A stretch of DNA of 64,000 nucleotides, from NCBI GenBank assembly GCA_035538795.1, contig DATLJS010000035.1, forward strand, positions 124,001 through 188,000, in the 5' to 3' direction. Shown piece by piece: positions 8,275 through 16,330 of the stretch. The translations under genes were made by a program, and so were the position numbers. Under the pieces are notes generated by a model that was given only the letters and a program-made list of their open reading frames with translations, searched no databases and was not told the DNA's origin. The DNA is from JAJZGK01 sp035538795. GTDB taxonomy: Bacteria > Pseudomonadota > Alphaproteobacteria > Rhodospirillales > Magnetospirillaceae. The stretch's first letter is position 1. Every line of letters begins with the position of its first letter.

Positions 8275-9930
8275 TCAGCGCGGCAGAACCAGATCACGCG
8301 CCAGCAGAACGGCAAAAGCAGCCGCAAAAATCAGCGCCGCGCCACGCCAAAGATCGAGCTGAGACGGCTTGCGCCACAATCTGCGCCCCCGAAGCGGAGC
8401 GGGATCGCCGCGCACCAGCCCCTCCTCCAGCAGACGGGCGAAATCGGCGGGACTGGCCGGACGAGCCTCGGGTTGGGGACTCAACGCCTGGAGCAGCGCC
8501 TTACCGAGCCAACGGGGCAGATGCCCCGGGATGGCCGGGGGCGGCGTCGCGTCGCGTCCGGTGAAGGGATAATCGCCGCAAACCATGCGATAGAGCGTGG
8601 CCGCCAAGGCAAATACCTCGGTGCGCGCGCCCGCCGCCGCGCCATTGAACAATTCAGGCGCCATATAGTGGGTGGAGCCGCCGATTCCCTCGTCCAGCGG
8701 ACCGTCGATGGCCGGCAGGTAAGCCATCCCCAGATCCAGCAGGGTCACGCCGCCGTTCGCCGAAATCAGCACGTTCTCGGGCTTGATGTCGCGATGGACG
8801 ATCTGCTGATTGAGCAGCCCCTGAACGGCGGCGCACAGCTTCAAAATAATGTCGACGCTTTCGATCACCGTCAGCTTGGGCTTGCGCACAATGCGCTTGG
8901 CCAGGCCTTCGCCGCGATAATAGGGCATGACCAGATAAAGGCTGGTGCGTCGCTCGGGCGGCAGCTCAATGGGACGGGACACCCACGGACTGCTGGTCAG
9001 CCGGCCGACCCAGGCCTCTCTCAGGAAACCAGCCTTGAACATCTTGTCGTGCAGCATGGCCGGCAAGGGAATCTTCAAGACCACTTCGCCGCCGTCGACC
9101 GTATCGCGGGCCACTTTCAAGACCGTCCAGCGGCTGCGGTAAAGGGTATGGGAAATGACGAAGCCGTCCCAAATGTCGCCGTCCTTGGGTGGCGGCCGCA
9201 AAGGCAGAGCGGAAAATTCGGCGGCCAGGTCGTCATAACTGGCTTCGGGAAGCTCTCCCACCTCGATCAGCACAAGACTGGCGGGAGCCTCCTGCCCTTC
9301 GAAAAGACCGGCGGCCAAGCTTTCCAGCGGCCCCGCCAAATTCTCCAAATTCTTGACCGGCGCGGCGCTCAGAAGCAGGAAACGATCCCCGGCCTCCACC
9401 GCCAGATCAATGTAATCGACCCTCAGGTCGCGCTCGGCGCCGACGGCCCGCGCGGCGAACTCATGACCGTCACCGAAACGGCGCAGATGCGACGACGTCA
9501 GCCGGACAACCTCTCCCCGGCGAGCCCGGTAGACCAGGCAATTGCCGACATGAACGATGCCCACGCGGCGGTTGGAAAACAGCACCGCCGACAGGGACAG
9601 CGACAAATCGGCGCCCCTGGCTTGGGAGAACAGCCAGTCGTTGACCGCCGACAAGGAGCGTTCGGCGGCGCGTCCGCTGCCGAGCGTCGCCGGCAGGGAG
9701 AACAAACCTTCGGCGAACTGATGCACCGCGACCTGAACCGCCTCGACGGCGGCTCGCCCCTGGCCATTGGCCCTGGCCACCACGGCGGCCACGCCTCGGC
9801 TGGGATTGCCGAAGGATTCGCCGCGATAGACCGCATGGAAGTCCGCCCCGCCCCCTTCGGCGGCGGGCTTGGAAAACGTTGCGACCTCAAGCCCCCACCC
9901 GGCGCTGGACAGCAAGGAATCGGCGTTCAT
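8275..9930 (-). CDS. PP2C phosphatase - Ser/Thr kinase fusion, C-terminally membrane-anchored
   Basis: The 551-residue protein fuses a PP2C-like domain (about residues 5-235, with SLSLSAVLFSNRRVGIVHVGN and DRFLLLSAAPV) to a Hanks-type kinase (about 250-510). The kinase has VVLKIPLP, the catalytic loop HRDIKPENVL, LLDLGMAY in place of DFG, and GSTHYMAPELF. The N-lobe lacks a clear glycine-rich loop. A single hydrophobic helix near the end (AALIFAAAFAVLLARDL) would anchor it with both domains in the cytoplasm. GGAGAGG precedes the ATG. It sits convergent with eutC and divergent from eutA, but whether it acts on ethanolamine genes is unknown. Confidence 0.88.
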   Translation of the reverse strand: MNADSLLSSAGWGLEVATFSKPAAEGGGADFHAVYRGESFGNPSRGVAAVVARANGQGRAAVEAVQVAVHQFAEGLFSLPATLGSGRAAERSLSAVNDWLFSQARGADLSLSLSAVLFSNRRVGIVHVGNCLVYRARRGEVVRLTSSHLRRFGDGHEFAARAVGAERDLRVDYIDLAVEAGDRFLLLSAAPVKNLENLAGPLESLAAGLFEGQEAPASLVLIEVGELPEASYDDLAAEFSALPLRPPPKDGDIWDGFVISHTLYRSRWTVLKVARDTVDGGEVVLKIPLPAMLHDKMFKAGFLREAWVGRLTSSPWVSRPIELPPERRTSLYLVMPYYRGEGLAKRIVRKPKLTVIESVDIILKLCAAVQGLLNQQIVHRDIKPENVLISANGGVTLLDLGMAYLPAIDGPLDEGIGGSTHYMAPELFNGAAAGARTEVFALAATLYRMVCGDYPFTGRDATPPPAIPGHLPRWLGKALLQALSPQPEARPASPADFARLLEEGLVRGDPAPLRGRRLWRKPSQLDLWRGAALIFAAAFAVLLARDLVLPR

Positions 9931-9981
9931 GTCCTCTCCACCTCGGCCAAATCAACATAAGGATAATAATTAAGCACTTGC

Positions 9982-10047
9982 TTGACTCGCCTAAAATTGC
10001 GCCATAGCCTACGCAAAAGTTTCACAACAGGAAATAAAATTTCACAA
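9982..10047 (+). promoter_or_regulatory. eutA leader: possible -35 and paired TTTCACAA repeats
   Basis: TTGACT (9982-9987) could be a -35, but the hexamer 17 bases on (TAGCCT) is a poor -10, as expected of an activated promoter. Two exact direct repeats TTTCACAA begin at 10020 and 10040. A 20-base period (two helical turns) is typical of an activator or repressor dimer site. They end 14 bases before the eutA start, over the ribosome site region (GGAG). Confidence 0.4.
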
Positions 10048-10061
10048 TAACCGGAGAAACA

Positions 10062-11477
10062 ATGAATCTCCTCGCGGGTTTCGATTTTGGCTCGACCACC
10101 AGCAGCTTCCTGCTGGCCGAAGCCGCCCTGGAACGCAATTGCGTTACCGGGCGGCGCCAATTCGGTACGCCCCGCACCTTGTGCCGTCCCGCTCCCGTTT
10201 TCACGCCCTTCCATGGAAACGACATTGACCTGGACGCCGTCGAAAACCTGTTGCAGAGCTGGCTTGCCGCCGCGCCACCCGCGACCGGAAAAATCGTGGC
10301 CGGCGGCGCCATCGTCACAGGACTGGCCGCCCGCCGCAACAACGCAGACGCCTTAAGGGACATGATTCGCCGCAGCATCGGCGAGGCGATGGTCGCCACC
10401 GCCGACGATCCCTGCCTGGAATCCTGGCTGGCCTTCATGGGCGGCTGCGGCACGCTCAGCCGCTATCATGCCGACAAAGCGATCATCAACCTCGATATCG
10501 GCGGCGGAACCACCAATCCGGCCCTGGGCCGCGACGGCGTCGTGCTGGCCACCGGCTGCGTTTTCATCGGCGCCCGCCATTTCACCTTCGCCCCCGGAAC
10601 CTACCGCCTGACCGGCCTTTCCGACATGGGCAGCGCCTTAGCCGCCGAGCTGCAAATCCCCCACGGCATCGGCGACGTCTTGCCGCCGCCATGCGTGGAC
10701 GCCCTGGTCGGCTGGTACGTCGCCGGTCTGGAAGCCCTGTGCCGGGGCGACAACAGCCATTTCGACAGCCCGGTCGGGGGCCTCCATCGTCAGGTCGCCT
10801 TTTGTCCTCTGGACGTCGCAGACGCCGACATCACCTTTTCCGGCGGCGTCGGAGAACTGGTCTATCGCCTGGCCGCCGGCCAGGACGTCCCCGGAACCAC
10901 CGCCTTCGGCGATCTCGGCATCGACCTCGCCCGCGCCATCGTCGCGTCGTCGCGATTGTCCAAAAGCCTGGAACGGCTGATTCCCGAACATCGCGGCCGC
11001 GCCACCGTCACCGGCATGACCCTGCACGGCACGGAAATTTCCGGAAGCAGCCTTTACCTGCCCGACGATTCGCCGCTGCCCCTGACAGACCTTCCCGTGC
11101 TGGCGGCTTTAAGCCCCGAATCCCCTGACGACGAACTTGAGAGAAGCGTCGCACTGATCGCCCGCAGCAATCGCGGCGGCTGCCTGCAAATCATCGGCTG
11201 CCCGCCCACGGCGGCATCCGTCAAGAATCTGGCGATACGGCTGGGCAAAGCCATCGACGTCGTGGGATTGCCACCAGGCCGGCCTCTGGCGGTTCTGCTG
11301 GAGGGCAATCTGGGCAAGACCCTGGGAAGCTATGTCGGCGACTGGGGACGGCGGGACATCTCCCTGGTGGTGATCGACGAAATTCCGATCCGCCGCGCCC
11401 AATTCGTCAATCTGGGCCACCTGCACGAAGGCATGGCCCCCGTCACCTATTACGGCCTTCTGCAAAATGGAGCGTGA
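10062..11477 (+). CDS. eutA: EutA, reactivating factor for ethanolamine ammonia-lyase
   Basis: The 471-residue protein has an actin/Hsp70-type ATPase fold: FDFGSTTSSF near the N-terminus, NLDIGGGTTN in the middle, TFSGGVGELVY and VVLPPGRPL-like late segments. EutA exchanges damaged cobalamin in the inactivated lyase for fresh adenosylcobalamin with ATP. GGAG precedes the ATG by 6 bases. It is followed at once by the fused EutBC gene rather than by eutB of the split lyase, so its primary client may be the fused enzyme. Confidence in the family is high, while the client is an inference from gene order. Confidence 0.92.
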   Translation: MNLLAGFDFGSTTSSFLLAEAALERNCVTGRRQFGTPRTLCRPAPVFTPFHGNDIDLDAVENLLQSWLAAAPPATGKIVAGGAIVTGLAARRNNADALRDMIRRSIGEAMVATADDPCLESWLAFMGGCGTLSRYHADKAIINLDIGGGTTNPALGRDGVVLATGCVFIGARHFTFAPGTYRLTGLSDMGSALAAELQIPHGIGDVLPPPCVDALVGWYVAGLEALCRGDNSHFDSPVGGLHRQVAFCPLDVADADITFSGGVGELVYRLAAGQDVPGTTAFGDLGIDLARAIVASSRLSKSLERLIPEHRGRATVTGMTLHGTEISGSSLYLPDDSPLPLTDLPVLAALSPESPDDELERSVALIARSNRGGCLQIIGCPPTAASVKNLAIRLGKAIDVVGLPPGRPLAVLLEGNLGKTLGSYVGDWGRRDISLVVIDEIPIRRAQFVNLGHLHEGMAPVTYYGLLQNGA

Positions 11478-11478
11478 C

Positions 11479-13680
11479 ATGAAGCTTTTGACGCCGCTGG
11501 ATGCAATCAAGGTTCCGCGGCCCCGCCCGGAAGAGCCGCACCACATCCGTCTGCTGGACCGCGATTTCAGCTTCAACAGCCTGAAAGCCCTGCTAGGCGC
11601 CGCTGACATCAGCAAAGCGGGCGACCGTAACGCCGGACTGGCCGCCGGCGACGAAGCCACCCGCGAGGCCGCACGCAGCATTTTGTCCGCCCTGCCCATG
11701 CGCTATCTGTACGACCATCCGCTTTGCGCCGGCGACGGCCGCATCGACGAGGTAATGCGGGTCAATTACGACATAGACCATGACGTCTTCGCGGAAATCG
11801 CCGAACTCAGCGTCGGAGCCGTAAAGAACCGGCTGCTGAACGGCGACGGCCCATCGATCCGCCGCATCGGACAAGGATTGACCGGAGTGATGGCCGCCGC
11901 CATCGCCAAACTGATGGACGTCCACGAACTGATGTTCGTGGCGAAAAAACTGAAGAGCGGCGGAGCCAAAAAGGCCCGAACCTTGCTGGGAACGCCCGGC
12001 ACCTTATCCTCTCGCCTGCAACCCAACCACCCCACCGACAACCTGTCCGGCGTCACCATGCTGGTCTATGCCGGCCTGAGCCTGGGATCCGGCGACGCGC
12101 TGCTGGGCATCAATCCCGCCATCGACACCATCGAGAACGTCTCGGGGCTGCTGCGCCACCTCGACAAGCTCCGCCGCGAAACCGGAGTCCCCAGCCAAAT
12201 CTGCGTTCTGTCCCACATCAAGACGCAGATGGCCTGCCTGACCCAAGGGGCGCCTGTGGAAATCATGTTCCAGAGCCTTGCCGGCACCAGCCGCACTCTG
12301 ACCGAGGAATTCGACGTCACTGTCCAGCTTCTCGACGAGGCCCACGGCCTGATGGCCCGGCAAGGCCCGTTGCGGGCCGAAGGCAAAAACTGGATGTACT
12401 TCGAAACCGGCCAGGGCAGCGAGTGCAGCTACGGCAAGCACGAAGGCATCGACATGGCCACCGCCGAGGCGCTTTGCTACGGCCTGGCCCGCCGGTACGA
12501 CCCCTTCATGGTCAACAACGTCACCGGCTTCATCGGTCCCGAAACCCATCTCGACAATTCCGAGATGGTTCTGTCCTGCCTTCAAGACCTGTTCATGGGC
12601 AAATTGATGGGCCTGCCCATGGGCATGGCCCCCTGCTACACCCTGCATTCCCAGGTGACCCAGGAAGGCCAGCAGATGGCCACCGAATTGCTGGCCGCCG
12701 CCGGGGCCAATTTCTTCATGGACGTGCACCTGTCCACCGACCGCATGCTGGCCTATTTCGACACCAGTGGTCACGACGATCAAACCCTGCGGGAAATTCA
12801 CGGATTGAAACCCGCCCCGGATTATCTGCGCTGGGCGGTAGACCGGGGTATCTTCGCCGAGGACGAGGACGGCACGGTCCGGCGCGGCCCCCGCTGGGGC
12901 GATCCTCGTCAGTTCTGCCCGAACGAGGCCGACTTTCAGCGGCTTTTGGAATCCGTGCCGGCAGCTTACGGTTTCGACACCGCCGGCCCCCGCCCCGCCG
13001 ACGGAGTCGCCCGCCTGTCGCGGGCCAATCAGGCCATCGCCCGCGAAGCCACTTATGCGGCCCTGCGCCCGGACCTGCTGAACGGCCTGCCGCTTCGCCG
13101 CCTGTTCTCCGAAGCTGAGGAAAAAGCCGAACATCTGAGCCACCCAGAATTGGGGACCCGATTGTCCGAAGCCAGCCTGTCGGTATTGACGCGCGAAGAA
13201 TACAGCGTGCAGATCCTGGTCACCGACGGCCTGAGCGCCGAGGCGGTTCACCACAACATTCCCGATCTTTTGCCGGTTCTGATGGACGGCCTGAAGGCCC
13301 GCGGCGTCAGCGTCGGCATGCCGATCCTGGTTCCCCACGGCCGCGTTAAATTGGCCGAACCGCTGGCCGAATCCCTGGGCGCCCGGCTGGTCATCAACCT
13401 GATCGGCGAACGCCCCGGCGGCGACGCCCTGGCGTCGCGCAGCCTGTCCGCCTACATGGCCCTGCGCCTCGACGACGCCGACAGCCAGGCCAAAGCCGCA
13501 GCTTTCAGCGGCCATCCCGACATCCACTTCGAATATTCGCTACTTTCCAACATCTATTCGGGCGGCGTTCCCGCCGTCGAAGCCGGCAGCATCATCGCCG
13601 AAAAGGCGGTCGAGATCCTGACCTTGCATGCCGCCGGCAACCGCTTGGAAAGCCTGTTGAAAGAAGCGAAGGCCGCCTAG
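11479..13680 (+). CDS. Fused EutB-EutC lyase with a divergent substrate site
   Basis: The 733-residue protein joins an EutB-like part (about residues 1-470) to an EutC-like part (about 500-733). SSRLQPNHPTDN, LGINPAIDT and YFETGQGSECSYG are kept, so the E. coli Arg160, Gln162, Asn193 and Glu287 equivalents remain, and TEEF aligns with Glu257. The segment that holds Asp362 in E. coli (CYTNHADADQ) reads CYTLHSQVTQ, placing Thr at Asp362. The EutC part keeps LVTDGLSAEAV and LIGERPGG. Start 11479 is chosen because GGAG lies 6 bases before it. An upstream ATG at 11467 lies inside eutA. It is probably an adenosylcobalamin ammonia-lyase, perhaps for a different amino alcohol. Its stop overlaps the stop of the convergent regulator gene. 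Confidence 0.85.
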   Translation: MKLLTPLDAIKVPRPRPEEPHHIRLLDRDFSFNSLKALLGAADISKAGDRNAGLAAGDEATREAARSILSALPMRYLYDHPLCAGDGRIDEVMRVNYDIDHDVFAEIAELSVGAVKNRLLNGDGPSIRRIGQGLTGVMAAAIAKLMDVHELMFVAKKLKSGGAKKARTLLGTPGTLSSRLQPNHPTDNLSGVTMLVYAGLSLGSGDALLGINPAIDTIENVSGLLRHLDKLRRETGVPSQICVLSHIKTQMACLTQGAPVEIMFQSLAGTSRTLTEEFDVTVQLLDEAHGLMARQGPLRAEGKNWMYFETGQGSECSYGKHEGIDMATAEALCYGLARRYDPFMVNNVTGFIGPETHLDNSEMVLSCLQDLFMGKLMGLPMGMAPCYTLHSQVTQEGQQMATELLAAAGANFFMDVHLSTDRMLAYFDTSGHDDQTLREIHGLKPAPDYLRWAVDRGIFAEDEDGTVRRGPRWGDPRQFCPNEADFQRLLESVPAAYGFDTAGPRPADGVARLSRANQAIAREATYAALRPDLLNGLPLRRLFSEAEEKAEHLSHPELGTRLSEASLSVLTREEYSVQILVTDGLSAEAVHHNIPDLLPVLMDGLKARGVSVGMPILVPHGRVKLAEPLAESLGARLVINLIGERPGGDALASRSLSAYMALRLDDADSQAKAAAFSGHPDIHFEYSLLSNIYSGGVPAVEAGSIIAEKAVEILTLHAAGNRLESLLKEAKAA

Positions 13681-14453
13681 ATGACGCCATCATCGCCCCC
13701 CACCTCGATCAGCTGGATTCCCGCCGCACGGACGGCCGAGGCAAAGTCGCCCGCCGGAAGCCGCCCCGTGACCAGCCGGTGCACCGACGCCAAAGGACAG
13801 ATGGGATACAAGGCCGTTCGTCCCAGTTTCGATAAATCGGCAACGACGGTCAGGCTGCGGGCGCGGGCGATCATGGCCCGGGCCATCTCCGCCTCCTCCA
13901 GCGAAAAGTCGCTTATGCCGCCGCAATCCATGGCTCCCACGGTGATGACGGCGTGCATGGGCCTGAAACGATCGGCCTGCTCGACCGCCAACGCCCCCAG
14001 GCATTCGGACGCTCCCGCCACGAACCGGCCACCGATCAGGAAAACCTCGTTGTCCTCTCCGGCGGCGACGGTCCGGGCGATCTCCGACGAATTGGTCACC
14101 ACCGTCAGGCCGGAAACCCGGCTCAACGCCTCGGCCAAATACAACGTCGTCGTGCCGGTATCGATGAACAAACTGTCTCCCGGCGAGAACAGCACCGCCG
14201 CCCGCCGGGCGATCGCCTGCTTTTCAGCAAAATTCTCCCGCAGCCGGGCTTCGAAAGTGCCCTCGCCGCCACGGTCGGACATGCCGGCGCCGCCATGGTA
14301 TTTGACCAACTCCCCCCTGGCCGCCAAATCCGTCAGATCGCGACGGATCGTTTCACGGGAAAGATCCAGGAAATCCGACAAAAACTCGACGCTGACCCGA
14401 CGGTGCTCCCGCACCAGGGCCACGATTTTCCTTCGACGCTCTTCGGGTCTCAT
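13677..14453 (-). CDS. DeoR/GlpR-family transcriptional repressor
   Basis: From ATG 14451-14453 (GAGGGG upstream) the protein is 258 residues. It has the DeoR winged helix MRPEERRRKIVALVREHRRVSVEFLS with SRETIRRDLTDLAARG. A sugar-phosphate-sensing domain (DeoRC) follows with FIDTGTTTLYLAEAL, TNSSEIA, GAMDCGGISDFSLEEAEMA and ADLSKLG. GlpR relatives respond to glycerol-3-phosphate. Its placement divergent from the permease-dehydrogenase-kinase genes suggests that it represses them, with a phosphorylated substrate as inducer. The stop codons of this gene and the fused lyase interlock in the shared bases CTAG. Confidence 0.9.
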   Translation of the reverse strand: MRPEERRRKIVALVREHRRVSVEFLSDFLDLSRETIRRDLTDLAARGELVKYHGGAGMSDRGGEGTFEARLRENFAEKQAIARRAAVLFSPGDSLFIDTGTTTLYLAEALSRVSGLTVVTNSSEIARTVAAGEDNEVFLIGGRFVAGASECLGALAVEQADRFRPMHAVITVGAMDCGGISDFSLEEAEMARAMIARARSLTVVADLSKLGRTALYPICPLASVHRLVTGRLPAGDFASAVRAAGIQLIEVGGDDGVI

Positions 14454-14478
14454 GACACCCCTCGCTTCATTGAACAAT

Positions 14479-14495
14479 TTTTCATCACATGAAAA
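14479..14495. promoter_or_regulatory. Palindrome before the GlpR-like gene
   Basis: TTTTCAT-CAC-ATGAAAA has perfect 7-bp arms with a 3-base spacer and lies 26 bases upstream of the repressor start codon. A position this close suits autoregulation by the repressor, but no data support it. Confidence 0.45.
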
Positions 14496-14553
14496 TAATG
14501 ATGACTTTTTAAACACAGGCCGATATCGTGTTTGGAATGTTGGCTGCTTTCAA

Positions 14554-14575
14554 CAAATTTTGACCGAAATTTGAC
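14554..14575. promoter_or_regulatory. Putative operator of the divergent repressor/permease region
   Basis: CAAATTT-N6-AAATTTG (14554-14573) is a perfect 7-bp inverted repeat. The same bases also read as two direct repeats (AAATTTTGAC and GAAATTTGAC) 11 bases apart. This is an AT-rich island in the 260-bp intergenic region. A perfect 12-bp palindrome, CCGGCATGCCGG, follows at 14600-14611. No convincing -10/-35 pair was found. Confidence 0.5.
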
Positions 14576-14713
14576 TGTTTTGGCAAAAATTCCCAAGAAC
14601 CGGCATGCCGGACCCATGGGGAAGTTTTGTATCAGGCAACCTGCAGCGACGCCCACACCAACGGGGCTACCGCTCATCCATTTCTGACGTTGGTTTGAAG
14701 GAGCAGACCGGAT

Positions 14714-16252
14714 ATGAGCAATCCAGGCGACAGCAAGACACACGTCGAAGACGACGTGGACACTCTTCACAGCATGGGCTATTCGCAAGAATTGTCCCGG
14801 CGGATGCACGCTTTCTCCAACTTCGCCATCTCGTTCTCGATTATTTGCATTCTGGCGGGCGGCATCACCTCCTTCCAGATCGGCTTTTCCTCCACCGGCG
14901 GCTTCGGCATCGGTGTCGGTTGGCTGGTCGGCGGCCTGTTCGCCCTGATCGTCGCCTGTTCCATGGCGCAGATCGCTTCGGCCTATCCCACGGCTGGCGG
15001 CCTGTATCACTGGTCCTCGACCCTGGGAGGACGGGGATGGGGCTGGGCCACCGCATGGGTCAACCTGATCGGCCTGATTTTCGTGGTCGCCTCGGTCAAC
15101 GTCGGCGTTTATCTGCTGTTCAAGAGCCTGGTGCTCGGCAACGTGCTGGGAATTGACACCGCCGACTGGGACGTCCCCCAGCAGATCATCGGCGTGGTGA
15201 TCATTTCCGTCAGCCAGGGGCTGTTCAACCATTTCGGCATCCGTGTCACCACCAAGCTGACCGATTTCTCCGGCTACCTGATCCTGGCCGTCGCCACCGT
15301 CCTGACGCTGGTGATGCTGTTCTCGATCCAGCATTTCGATTTCAGCCGCCTGTTCACCTTCGTCAACTATACCGGCGACGCCGGCGGCGGCGTTTTCCCG
15401 CAGGTCGACAATCCCCTGATGGCTTTTGCCCTGGGCCTGCTGCTGCCTCTTTACACCATCACCGGCTTCGACGCTTCGGCCCACACCTCGGAAGAAACCG
15501 TCAACGCCCGCCACAGCGTTCCCAAGGGCATGATCCATGCCGTCCTGTGGTCGCTGCTGTTCGGCTATGTCATGGTCTGCTCGTTCGTGCTGGCCATGGA
15601 CAACCCCGCCGAAGCCGCCAAGGCCGGTCCTGACGTCTTCTTCAACCTGCTGGGCGGAATGTCCGTTCCCGCCGCGCTGAAGGACGCCCTCTACATCCTG
15701 ATCGTGCTGGCCAACTATTTGTGCGCGCTGGCCGGCGTCACCTCGACCTCGCGCATGGTCTTCGCTTTTGCCCGCGACGGCGGTCTGCCGAAGCCCTTCC
15801 GCAAGGTCAGCCCCACCTATCGCACCCCGACCGCGGCCATCTGGCTGACCGTCATCACCTCCATCTGCGCCACCCTGTACTCGCCTGCCTTCGCCGCCTT
15901 GGCCGCCGGCTGCGCCGTGTTCCTTTACATCTCCTACGCCATGCCGATCGCGGCCGGCATGCTGGCGGAAGGCAAGACCTGGACCAATTTCGGTCCGTTC
16001 CGTCTGGGCGCCCTGTCCAAGCCGTTCGCCATCATCACTATTCTGGGCGTCATCGCCTTGACCTACATCGGCATCCAGCCTCCCAGCGACATCGTCGTCA
16101 ACTATGCCCTGGGTCTGCTGGTGCTGTTGCTGGCCGGTTGGTTCGGCTTCGAACGCAAGCGTTTCGCCGGCCCCCCGACCGGCGAGGCCATCAAGGCCCG
16201 CCAGAAAGATCTTCTGAGCCAGGAAGCCGCCGTCGGCGAACTTGTTCAGTAA
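14714..16252 (+). CDS. APC-superfamily amine/amino-acid permease (ACT-type)
   Basis: The 512-residue protein has about 12 hydrophobic helices. It starts with the signature of the choline/GABA-type APC permeases (LHSMGYSQELSRRMHAFSNFAISFSIICI). Other family segments are SAYPTAGGLYHW, TGFDASAHTSEETVNA and CALAGVTSTSRMVFAFARDGG. AAGGAG lies 10 bases before the ATG. In context it probably imports an amine or amino alcohol for the neighbouring lyases, but the family moves GABA, choline and amino acids too, so the substrate is open. A terminator follows at once. Confidence 0.88.
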   Translation: MSNPGDSKTHVEDDVDTLHSMGYSQELSRRMHAFSNFAISFSIICILAGGITSFQIGFSSTGGFGIGVGWLVGGLFALIVACSMAQIASAYPTAGGLYHWSSTLGGRGWGWATAWVNLIGLIFVVASVNVGVYLLFKSLVLGNVLGIDTADWDVPQQIIGVVIISVSQGLFNHFGIRVTTKLTDFSGYLILAVATVLTLVMLFSIQHFDFSRLFTFVNYTGDAGGGVFPQVDNPLMAFALGLLLPLYTITGFDASAHTSEETVNARHSVPKGMIHAVLWSLLFGYVMVCSFVLAMDNPAEAAKAGPDVFFNLLGGMSVPAALKDALYILIVLANYLCALAGVTSTSRMVFAFARDGGLPKPFRKVSPTYRTPTAAIWLTVITSICATLYSPAFAALAAGCAVFLYISYAMPIAAGMLAEGKTWTNFGPFRLGALSKPFAIITILGVIALTYIGIQPPSDIVVNYALGLLVLLLAGWFGFERKRFAGPPTGEAIKARQKDLLSQEAAVGELVQ

Positions 16253-16264
16253 GCATCCAAGCAT

Positions 16265-16301
16265 GGGAGGTCCCTGAATCCAGGGGCCTCCCACCCCTTT
16301 T
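16265..16301 (+). terminator. Intrinsic terminator after the permease
   Basis: GGGAGGTCCCTG-AATC-CAGGGGCCTCCC makes a 12-bp stem with one G-T pair and a 4-nt loop, followed by ACCCCTTTT. It lies only 30 bases before the next gene, so it may act as a partial terminator lowering expression of the dehydrogenase genes relative to the permease. Confidence 0.75.
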
Positions 16302-16330
16302 CATGTTTCTGATGTGATGGATATCGCGGC

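Noticed and set aside
8212..9960. 582-codon rightward frame opposite the PP2C-kinase gene
   Set aside because: Composition is Arg/Gln/Gly-rich without any domain, and the leftward frame has complete kinase and PP2C motifs.
12004..13527. 507-codon leftward frame opposite the fused lyase
   Set aside because: Shadow of the EutBC gene: low-complexity His/Gly/Gln composition and no ribosome site.
14450..16294. 614-codon leftward frame opposite the permease
   Set aside because: Shadow frame. The rightward frame has a complete 12-helix permease.
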